Shown: positions 1 to 4,456 of the stretch, one piece after another
How the letters are laid out: each line of letters begins with the position of its first letter
Numbering within the stretch: position 1 is the stretch's first letter
Origin: Candidatus Jorgensenbacteria bacterium CG23_combo_of_CG06-09_8_20_14_all_54_14
Lineage (GTDB): Bacteria; Patescibacteriota; Minisyncoccia; UBA6257; GWB1-50-10
Direction: 5' to 3'
NCBI GenBank assembly: GCA_002772205.1
Contig: PCRZ01000034.1
Span: 20,260 to 28,233, forward strand
DNA length: 7,974 bases
The notes under the pieces: generated by a model
What the model was told of the DNA's origin: nothing
The model's input: only the letters and a program-made list of their open reading frames with translations
The model's database searches: none
Program-made: the position numbers and the translations under genes

Positions 1-67
1 GGCAGGCCCACCTTCGCCTAGCTTCGGATGGGCAGGCCCACCTTCGCCTAGCTTCGGATGGGCAGGC
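1..67. repeat. 30-bp tandem repeat, two full copies plus 7 bases
   Basis: Bases 1-30 and 31-60 are identical 30-mers beginning GGCAGGCCCACCTTCGCC and ending TTCGGATG. A third copy starts at 61 (GGCAGGC) and then diverges into GCGCGCG. The words CCTTCGCC, GCTTCGG and GGCAGGCG recur elsewhere in the window, inside the gene at 255-285 and in the spacer at 5816-5865, so this is one member of a GC-rich dispersed repeat family. The array may continue beyond the left edge of the window. It lies just upstream of the promoter of the first gene. Confidence 0.9.
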
Positions 68-106
68 GCGCGAATAAGAAAATAAGACATGGGAACATAG
101 AGACCG

Positions 107-134
107 TAGAGACGGAGCACATCCGTGCTATACT
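107..134 (+). promoter_or_regulatory. Probable extended -10 promoter for the membrane protein gene
   Basis: TGCTATACT at 126-134 fits an extended -10 element (TG, one base, then TATACT at 129-134). A weak -35 candidate, TAGAGA at 107-112, lies 16 bp upstream. Transcription would start near 141 and leave a leader of about 13 bases before the ATG at 154, with no Shine-Dalgarno sequence. A small inverted repeat, AGCAC (116-120) and GTGCT (125-129), overlaps the -10 and could be an operator or chance. Confidence 0.5.
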
Positions 135-153
135 GAACCAAACAACCTGATCC

Positions 154-1692
154 ATGGATACCTCTTCGGAGAAAAAGCCCCTTGATAAAAACAACCCCGT
201 GCGGGATGCGCTCCGCGGCGCACCCAAGAGGACCGTTTCCGACATCGTTCCCCGCCTTCGCCAAAGCTCCGGCGGGCAGGCGCGCTTGTCGGTGCTCGCG
301 TCGCATGCCGGTGAACAGCCGGATGTAGCTCCAGCCCCCCAGCCAAAAGCGGTAAAGAGACCTATTCTTCCCCGCCCCACCCCGCCGCCCGAGGAGACCG
401 TTCTGCCGGTGCCGCCCCGGCCACCCGTTCATGCTCCCGTGGCGGCTGCTCCGTTTTTCACGCATAAACCCGAGCACGTTGCCCCGCGTCCCGAGGAACC
501 GCGCCGCGAGGCGCTGCGCCACCCGCGTTCTCCGCGCCGCGGACTCCTTGTGTGGAGCGGTATCGTGGTCGTGCTCGCGGGAACCGGCGCGTTCCTTGTG
601 TTCTCGGTGCTTCCCCGCGCCACCATAACCTTGAACCTCAAGGAGACGTCTGTTAATTTTGCCGACCAGGTGCGGGTGGACAGCGTGGCTTCAAATGTGC
701 TGGTGGAGAGTGGGCGCATCGTGCTCCCCGGGGAGCTCCTCACGGCGCGGAAGAACGTGGAACTTTCGTTCCCCGCGAGCGGCGTGAAGCAGGTGCAAAC
801 GAAAGCGGCGGGGAAGCTTACTATTTGGAATGCGTACAGTTCAAAAGGACAGCCGTTGGTAGCGGGCACTCGCGTGGTTTCTCCTGACGGCAAGCTTTTT
901 AAATTGAATCAAGCGGTACTGGTTCCGGGAGCAAAGATAGAAGGCGGGAAGATAGCGCCATCATCCTCAACTGAAGCGATGGTAACCGCCGATGCTTCGG
1001 GAGCAGAATTCAATATTCCTCCCGCAAAGAATTGGCGTTTTCCCGCTTTCAAGGGGAAACCGCAATACGACGGTTTTTACGGAGAATCGGTAGCGGCCAT
1101 GAGCGGGGGATTTGTGGGAGAACAGGCGCTCCCGACCGGCGGGGACCTCGCGGCGGCGCGGGCGAAGGTGAGCCAGACCCTCCAGGATGCGCTCCAAAGC
1201 CAGCTCCTCGTGGCGCTTGCCGATACCTTCACGGTGCTTGAGGGAACCCGGCAGTTCAAAGTGGTGCGCGAGGAGGTCCGCACCGGCGGGGCGGATTCCA
1301 AGGTTTTTTCTATTTTTGAGGAGGCGGAACTTCGCGAACTCGCGTTCGTGGAATCCATGCTCCGAGACGCCATTTTTGAGCGCGCCGCCCGCGCGATTCA
1401 GTACCCGACCGCCGCGCAGGATTTCAAGCTCGCGTACGACCCGCCGAAGGTGGAAGCGGGGGCGGCCGCTATGAGCGTGGCGGTGAATGGCTCTTTCACG
1501 CTCGTGCCGGCGTTTGACCCCGAGCGGTTACGCGAGAGCATTCTCGGGAGCGATGAGCAGACCCTGAAGGCGACCGTCTTTGCGCTCCCGGGGCTTGAGA
1601 CCGCACAGATCTTACTCTCACCTTTTTGGGTGCACTCTGTGCCAAACAATCCGGCGAAGGTGAATATCATCTTAGGTGGTTCCGGCAAATAA
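154..1692 (+). CDS. Single-pass membrane protein with proline-rich tail; resembles Patescibacteria baseplate-J-like surface proteins
   Basis: 512 residues; the ATG at 154 follows the promoter closely. Residues 1-129 are hydrophilic, with a Pro-rich stretch (about 58-117) and an Arg-rich end. Residues 130-153 (LLVWSGIVVVLAGTGAFLVFSV) form one transmembrane segment, and the positive charges before it predict the tail is cytoplasmic and residues 154-512 lie outside the membrane. The outer part has a beta-rich region: KLTIWNAYSS (221-230), SPDGKLFKL (243-251), VPGAKIEGGKI (257-267), FKGKPQYDGFYGES (299-312). A helical, charged region (about 330-412) and a final beta region ending in NNPAKVNIIL follow. 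From memory these phrases match a family common in CPR genomes and often labelled baseplate J/gp47-like; that assignment is recall, not a search. No enzyme motif is visible. It has its own promoter and is followed by a new promoter, so it is probably not part of the ribosomal operon. A dispersed repeat encodes residues 34-44. Confidence 0.8.
   Translation: MDTSSEKKPLDKNNPVRDALRGAPKRTVSDIVPRLRQSSGGQARLSVLASHAGEQPDVAPAPQPKAVKRPILPRPTPPPEETVLPVPPRPPVHAPVAAAPFFTHKPEHVAPRPEEPRREALRHPRSPRRGLLVWSGIVVVLAGTGAFLVFSVLPRATITLNLKETSVNFADQVRVDSVASNVLVESGRIVLPGELLTARKNVELSFPASGVKQVQTKAAGKLTIWNAYSSKGQPLVAGTRVVSPDGKLFKLNQAVLVPGAKIEGGKIAPSSSTEAMVTADASGAEFNIPPAKNWRFPAFKGKPQYDGFYGESVAAMSGGFVGEQALPTGGDLAAARAKVSQTLQDALQSQLLVALADTFTVLEGTRQFKVVREEVRTGGADSKVFSIFEEAELRELAFVESMLRDAIFERAARAIQYPTAAQDFKLAYDPPKVEAGAAAMSVAVNGSFTLVPAFDPERLRESILGSDEQTLKATVFALPGLETAQILLSPFWVHSVPNNPAKVNIILGGSGK
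255..285 (+). repeat. GC-rich dispersed repeat inside coding sequence
   Basis: The stretch starts CCTTCGCCAAAGCTCCGG and ends GGGCAGGCGCGC. It closely matches the end of the 30-mer array at 41-71 (CCTTCGCC, TAGCTTCGG, ATGGGCAGGCGCGC). It is read in frame as residues 34-44 (RLRQSSGGQAR) of the membrane protein, in the disordered cytoplasmic tail where an insertion would be tolerated. Confidence 0.7.
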
Positions 1693-1707
1693 TGTGGGGC
1701 GCGCAAT

Positions 1708-1737
1708 TTGACACGCGGATATGGATGACCGTATAAT
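1708..1737 (+). promoter_or_regulatory. Consensus sigma70-type promoter of the infA-ribosomal protein operon
   Basis: TTGACA at 1708-1713 and TATAAT at 1732-1737 both match the consensus in all six bases, with an 18-bp spacer. The expected start site is near 1744, about 30 bases before the infA ATG at 1774. The promoter lies in the 81-bp gap after the stop codon of the membrane protein (1690-1692). It is by far the best promoter seen in the window and presumably drives the whole cluster downstream. Confidence 0.85.
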
Positions 1738-1773
1738 GAACGGGCGTATTTTTTGCGCATTCGGGCCGTAGCG

Positions 1774-1995
1774 ATGCGAGACGAGACACAATTGGTAAAA
1801 GAGGAAGGCGTGGTTGAGGAAGCACTCCCGGGGCTGCTCTTTAGGGTGGTTCTCGCGGGGAGGGACGGGTATGTCCTTGCTCACCTGGGCGGTAAGCTCA
1901 AGCTCCACCGCATCCGGGTCATCCCCGGTGACCGGGTGGTGGTTGAGATGAGCCGCGCGGGCGATGAGCGGGGAAGGATTGTACGGCGGCTCTAG
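1774..1995 (+). CDS. infA: Translation initiation factor IF-1
   Basis: 73 residues, close to the usual 71-72. IF-1 is a single OB-fold protein that binds the 30S A site and works with IF-2 and IF-3 during initiation. Family signatures seen are GVVEEALPGLLFRV (12-25), GGKLKLHRIRVIPGDRVVVE (39-58) and the closing RGRIVRR (67-72). An in-frame TTG at 1753 would add seven residues (TTG CGC ATT CGG GCC GTA GCG), but the ATG at 1774 gives the family's normal N-terminus and is preferred. No Shine-Dalgarno sequence precedes it. It is the first gene after the consensus promoter and is followed by rpmJ, the usual partner in bacterial alpha-operon clusters. Only the start choice is uncertain. Confidence 0.95.
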   Translation: MRDETQLVKEEGVVEEALPGLLFRVVLAGRDGYVLAHLGGKLKLHRIRVIPGDRVVVEMSRAGDERGRIVRRL

Positions 1996-1998
1996 AAG

Positions 1999-2097
1999 CG
2001 ATGCGAACGATACGAATTTCATGCGAATGACACGAACGAAGAACTCCCCTAATCTATTATTCGCGACATTCGTGTACCGTTCGCGCAGTTCGCATCG
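1999..2097. repeat. AT-rich inverted-repeat spacer, family A (infA-rpmJ)
   Basis: The left end CGATGCGAAC (1999-2008) is exactly complementary to GTTCGCATCG (2088-2097). An inner pair, ACACGAA (2030-2036) and TTCGTGT (2069-2075), also matches. Between them run degenerate heptamers of the form TACGAAT/TGCGAAT on the left and their complements on the right. The spacer starts four bases after the infA stop and ends 14 bases before the rpmJ start. The same end words recur in the spacers at 3490-3717, 5210-5285 and 5694-5942. As RNA it would fold into a long imperfect hairpin. No T-run follows, so it is not a typical terminator. Confidence 0.75.
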
Positions 2098-2111
2098 GCA
2101 AACGTAGGCGT

Positions 2112-2225
2112 ATGAAGGTAAGAGCATCGGTAAAAAAAATTTGTTTGAAGTGTAAGATCGTGCGCCGCAAAGGGCGCATACATGTCATTTGTGAAAACAA
2201 GAAACACAAACAGAGACAGGGATAG
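2112..2225 (+). CDS. rpmJ: 50S ribosomal protein L36 (bL36)
   Basis: A 37-residue protein starting [20 protein letters not shown] and ending KKHKQRQG, the standard bL36 length and sequence. It is a small zinc-ribbon protein of the large subunit that binds 23S rRNA. The zinc ligands are visible as C11, C14, C27 and H32 (C-x2-C-x12-C-x4-H), so this is the zinc-binding form. The ATG at 2112 gives the family N-terminus exactly; the stop is TAG at 2223-2225. No clear Shine-Dalgarno sequence is present. Its position between infA and rpsM is the classic one. Confidence 0.98.
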   Translation: MKVRASVKKICLKCKIVRRKGRIHVICENKKHKQRQG

Positions 2226-2428
2226 TCAAATTTTCGTGAGCGAAAATTTGTAAATCCGAAGCACTAAATCCCTCCGACGGAGTCGCGAGTCCGCGACAGG
2301 GTCGGGATGAATCCTAAACAATACCCAATGATCAGATCTCAAATAACCGAAATCGTTTCGAATTTAGAAAATTTGAGTTTAGAATTTATCTCGAATTTCG
2401 ATATTCGAATTTAGAATTTCAAGCATAT
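2226..2428. repeat. rpmJ-rpsM spacer: hairpins and AT-rich repeats, family B
   Basis: This 203-bp gap has no gene. It opens with a perfect hairpin, CAAATTTTCG (2227-2236), loop TGAG, CGAAAATTTG (2241-2250), two bases after the rpmJ stop. A second hairpin, GTCGCG (2282-2287), loop AGTC, CGCGAC (2292-2297), lies between TCCGAC and GTCGGGA words. The words AAATCCGAAGCAC (2252-2264) and, near the end, TTCGAATTTAGAATTT recur in the next spacer (2813-3043), so the two gaps share a repeat family. The last ~90 bases before rpsM are AT-rich, with no Shine-Dalgarno sequence. Confidence 0.65.
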
Positions 2429-2812
2429 ATGCGACTTATCGGCATCAATCTTCCGGATAACAAGCGCGTGGACATTGCGCTCCGCTACCTCTACGGGGTG
2501 GGACCTGTGCGCGCGTTTGAGATCGTGCGCGAGCTCAAACTTGACCCCGCGAAACGGGCGAAGGAACTCTCCGCCGAGGAGGTGAACAAAATCCAGCTCT
2601 TTATGGAGAAACACTACAAGGTGGAGGGTGAACTGCGGCAGGTGGTGAAGCAGAACATCAGCCGTTTGAAAGACATCAAGGCCTACCGCGGCTTGCGCCA
2701 CATGAAGCGGCTCCCCGTGCGGGGGCAGCGGACGAAGACCAACTCCCGCACCGTGCGCGGGAACGTGCGGAAGACCGCCGGGAGCGGGAAGAGGAAGGTG
2801 GATCTCAAATAA
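2429..2812 (+). CDS. rpsM: 30S ribosomal protein S13 (uS13)
   Basis: 127 residues, slightly longer than the usual ~118-122. S13 sits in the head of the small subunit, contacts 16S rRNA and the P-site tRNA, and forms bridges to the large subunit. Family signatures seen are GINLPDNKRVDIALRYLYGVG (5-25), with the helix-two-turns-helix region, and YRGLRHMKRLPVRGQRTKTN (86-105), the near-invariant RNA-binding segment. The basic tail (VRKTAGSGKRKVDLK) is normal for the tRNA-contacting end. The ATG at 2429 begins MRLIGINLPD, so little N-terminal sequence precedes the conserved core. No Shine-Dalgarno sequence is present. It is the first gene of the classic alpha-operon order S13-S11-S4-alpha-L17. 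Confidence 0.97.
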   Translation: MRLIGINLPDNKRVDIALRYLYGVGPVRAFEIVRELKLDPAKRAKELSAEEVNKIQLFMEKHYKVEGELRQVVKQNISRLKDIKAYRGLRHMKRLPVRGQRTKTNSRTVRGNVRKTAGSGKRKVDLK

Positions 2813-3043
2813 ATCCGAAGCACGAAGCACGAAATCCGAAACAAATGCAGAAAACAGAGAAATCCCAAAATGGGAGTTTGAAACATTTTCCGCCAGAGGC
2901 GTGCTCCAGAGGCGCATCCGCCTTAGGCGGAGATCTGCCTTCGGCGGAGAATTTAGAATTTGGAAAATTATTTCGAATTTCCCCGGCCTCGCCGAAAACT
3001 TGCCGAGGGCAGGCGATATTCGGATTTCGAATTTTATAGAAGT
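2813..3043. repeat. rpsM-rpsK spacer: inverted AT-rich repeat (family B) with GC-rich hairpin words
   Basis: This 231-bp gap shows no gene. The left part holds AAATCCGAAGCACGAAGCAC, then GAAATCCGAA (2831-2840), which is exactly complementary to TTCGGATTTC (3019-3028) near the right end. The middle carries GC-rich repeat words: ATCCGCCTTAGGCGGAGAT (2918-2936), holding the palindrome CCGCCTTAGGCGG, then TGCCTTCGGCGGAG, and CCTCGCCGAAAACTTGCCGAGGGCAGG written here in pieces at 2987-3013. This GC-rich part resembles the dispersed repeat at 41-71. GAATTTAGAATTT at 2949-2961 is shared with the rpmJ-rpsM gap. A TTG-initiated upstream extension of rpsK through this region is repeat-derived and not believed. 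Confidence 0.65.
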
Positions 3044-3487
3044 ATGGGAAAGAAAAAAATAGTCCAAAAAGGAGAAGCGGGTGCGGCGGCGGAAGCAGCC
3101 GCGGTTCCCGCGGAGAAGAAGGAAACGGCGGCCCGCGCCCGCATTGAGCACGGCCGCATCTATGTGAATGCCTCCTACAACAACACCGTGCTCACGGTGA
3201 CCGACGAGAAGGGGAACGTGGCGGCTTGGCTCTCCGCCGGGTCTCTCGGGTTCTCGGGCCCCAAGAAGGCAACTCCCTTTGCGGCGTCCAAGGTGGCGGA
3301 AGCCATCGCCGAGAAGGTGAAGCGCTCGGGGCCGGTGAACGTGGAAATCTACGTGAGGGGGGTAGGCCGCGGCCGGGATGCCGCGGTGCGCTCACTTGCC
3401 GCAAAAGGGTTTGTTATCACCGCGGTGAAGGATGTGACCCCCATTCCCCACAACGGCCCCCGCCCCCGGAAGAGGCGGAGAGTGTAA
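3044..3487 (+). CDS. rpsK: 30S ribosomal protein S11 (uS11)
   Basis: 147 residues from the ATG at 3044. S11 forms part of the small-subunit platform and lines the mRNA exit path near the 3' end of 16S rRNA. Signatures seen are HGRIYVNASYNNTVLTVTD (36-54), SAGSLGFSGPKKATPFAA (64-81), VRGVGRGRDAAVRSL (104-118) and the closing DVTPIPHNGPRPRKRRRV (130-147). Residues 1-34 form an Ala/Lys/Glu-rich extension (AGAAAEAAAVPAEKKE) longer than in E. coli S11 and probably disordered. The Cys common in HNGCRP is Pro139 here. An in-frame TTG at 2960 would add 28 residues read from repeat DNA and is rejected in favour of MGKKK at 3044. AGAAG lies only two bases from the ATG, too close for a normal Shine-Dalgarno. 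Confidence 0.97.
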   Translation: MGKKKIVQKGEAGAAAEAAAVPAEKKETAARARIEHGRIYVNASYNNTVLTVTDEKGNVAAWLSAGSLGFSGPKKATPFAASKVAEAIAEKVKRSGPVNVEIYVRGVGRGRDAAVRSLAAKGFVITAVKDVTPIPHNGPRPRKRRRV

Positions 3488-3489
3488 AT

Positions 3490-3717
3490 GCGATGCGGAT
3501 ATACAAACGCGATGCTAATATACAAACGCGATGCTAATATACCTGCCCGCCATAGCCTTCATTTCTGTTTTTTCTCCAAACACAACTTTCCCATATAATT
3601 GATGTTTAGATATAAATCATCGGATAGGCGTTGGCAGGCGGGCGAATGCATACTAATGATACCAATGGAGGATTTCTTTATTCGTATAATTCGCATGCAT
3701 TCGTTGATTAGTATCGC
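3490..3717. repeat. Family A repeat element, copy with 113-bp conserved core (rpsK-rpsD)
   Basis: The element fills the rpsK-rpsD gap. Its left end GCGATGCGGATATAC (3490-3504) and right end ATTAGTATCGC (3707-3717) resemble the inverted ends of the other family A spacers. A 19-mer starting ATATACAAACGCGATGCTA is duplicated in tandem at 3499-3517 and 3518-3536. Bases 3518-3630 match 5703-5815 with three differences in 113 positions and no gaps. After the core come GGCAGGCGGGCGAAT (3633-3647) and TACTAATGATACCAATGG words, also shared with the second copy. The core holds a conserved TATAAT (3594-3599) with no convincing -35 on either strand. On the minus strand the core carries a short open tail ending at 3559. 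Confidence 0.85.
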
Positions 3718-3730
3718 ATAAGCGAAGCGT

Positions 3731-4330
3731 ATGCAACACATCAAAGAGAAAAAGGAGCGGGCGCTGGGGGTGAAACTATTCCTCAAAGCGGACCGCTGCA
3801 ACAGTCCCAAGTGTGTTATGGTGCGGCGGCCGCAGCGCCCCGGCCAGCACGGAGGGGCGCGCCGCCATACGGTCTCGGAGTACGGGAAGCAGCTGCAAGA
3901 AAAACAAAAGATCAAGATCTATTTCGGCCTGAACGACCGCCAGATGAGGCGCCTCTTCCTCGGGTCCAAGAACCGCGTGAAAGAGATACTTCTCCAACGT
4001 CTTGACTCGGTGGTGTTCCTCTTGGGGCTTACCAAGTCCTCCCGCGTCGCCCGACAGCTTATTTCCCACGGGCACATCCTCGTGAACGGGCGAAAGGTGA
4101 CAATTCCCTCCTACCGTGTTACCATGGGCGATACCATCGCGGTGCGGCCTCAATCGCGCACGCTGAAGGTATTTGAAGAGTTTAAAGAGCAGCAAAAACA
4201 ATACACCCCCCCTTCCTGGCTTGCCGCAGAGGAGGGGAAGCTTGAAGGGAAGTGCGTGGCGTCATCCGCCGAGGGCGACACTCCATTCCCGTTTGATTTT
4301 GAATTGGTCGCGCAGTTTTATGCGAGATAG
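3731..4330 (+). CDS. rpsD: 30S ribosomal protein S4 (uS4)
   Basis: 199 residues. S4 binds the 5' domain of 16S rRNA, nucleates small-subunit assembly, lines the mRNA entry channel, and in many bacteria represses its own operon. Family signatures seen are GVKLFLKADRCNSPKC (13-28), RRPQRPGQHG (32-41), YGKQLQEKQKIKIYFGLNDRQ (51-71) and an S4 RNA-binding domain at about 88-150 (RLDSVVFLLGL, SRVARQLISHGHILVNGRKV, PSYRVTMGD). The C-terminus ELVAQFYAR matches the family ending. Thermus-type S4 binds zinc with four cysteines; here C23 and C28 remain, but the protein begins only 22 residues before them and the first Cys pair is absent. A stop codon (TAA, 3719-3721) lies in frame just upstream, so no longer start exists. 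No Shine-Dalgarno sequence is seen. Confidence 0.97.
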   Translation: MQHIKEKKERALGVKLFLKADRCNSPKCVMVRRPQRPGQHGGARRHTVSEYGKQLQEKQKIKIYFGLNDRQMRRLFLGSKNRVKEILLQRLDSVVFLLGLTKSSRVARQLISHGHILVNGRKVTIPSYRVTMGDTIAVRPQSRTLKVFEEFKEQQKQYTPPSWLAAEEGKLEGKCVASSAEGDTPFPFDFELVAQFYAR

Positions 4331-4333
4331 GAA

Positions 4334-4340
4334 ATGAAAT
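4334..4340. repeat. Left 7-bp direct repeat (target-site duplication) of the element at 4341-4456
   Basis: ATGAAAT at 4334-4340 directly abuts the left terminal inverted repeat. The identical 7-mer at 4457-4463 abuts the right one and forms the start of rpoA (ATG AAA T). Confidence 0.75.
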
Positions 4341-4456
4341 CCCGTTAGAAACGGTTAAGACATCGAAAATAAACCATATGCAAAAAAATAAACAATCGTC
4401 TAAAAAGGTCCTGACATTAAGTTACGGAAGCGCAAGCGCTTCCTGTTTCTAACGGG
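4341..4456. mobile_element. 116-bp MITE-like element inserted at the rpoA start codon
   Basis: The ends are perfect 12-bp inverted repeats: CCCGTTAGAAAC (4341-4352) and GTTTCTAACGGG (4445-4456). The element is flanked by the exact 7-bp direct repeat ATGAAAT (4334-4340 and 4457-4463), the pattern expected of a target-site duplication. Inside, GGAAGCG (4426-4432), loop CAAG, CGCTTCC (4437-4443) makes a strong hairpin next to the right end, and one 24-codon reading frame (4378-4452) fills most of the rest. No transposase is encoded, so it would need one supplied in trans. Deleting the element and one direct repeat would leave the rpsD stop, GAA, then the rpoA ATG, an ordinary 3-bp operon junction. 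That history is inference. The alternative is a regulatory RNA stem enclosing the rpoA start, with the direct repeat by chance. Confidence 0.7.
4378..4452 (+). CDS. Possible 24-residue peptide inside the MITE-like element, upstream of rpoA
   Basis: ATG at 4378 opens a frame of 24 codons starting MQKNKQSSKK, continuing VLTLSYGSASASCF, and ending with TAA at 4450-4452, four bases before the rpoA ATG. The N-terminal half is Lys/Gln/Ser-rich. The GSASAS part is encoded by the internal hairpin at 4426-4443, and the stop codon lies within the right terminal repeat. No Shine-Dalgarno sequence precedes it. If translated it could couple ribosomes to rpoA as a leader peptide. It may equally be a by-product of the repeat. 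No family is recognised. Confidence 0.25.
   Translation: MQKNKQSSKKVLTLSYGSASASCF

Noticed and set aside
1..67. CRISPR array at the left edge
   Set aside because: The 30-mers abut with no spacers between them, so this is a plain tandem repeat.
1693..1773. Riboswitch or structured leader before infA
   Set aside because: Only about 30 bases separate the predicted transcription start from the ATG, too few for a known riboswitch class, and no strong stem is visible.
2227..2250. Perfect hairpin after rpmJ as an intrinsic terminator
   Set aside because: The 10-bp stem is AT-rich in its outer half and is followed by TAAATCC, not a T-run. The operon clearly continues into rpsM.
2960..3043. TTG-initiated N-terminal extension of S11
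   Set aside because: The 28 extra residues are read from repeat DNA and have no place in the S11 family; MGKKK at 3044 is a normal start.
3594..3599. TATAAT conserved in the two cores as an internal promoter
   Set aside because: No acceptable -35 is found 16-18 bp upstream in either copy. The same applies to TATAAT at 3685-3690 and 5910-5915; in AT-rich repeats such words are expected.
3559..3915. Complete minus-strand gene spanning the rpsK-rpsD spacer and the start of rpsD
   Set aside because: Most of it is antisense to rpsD. Only the last ~20 codons, within the repeated core, are conserved between copies, and these are reported as a possible fossil tail.
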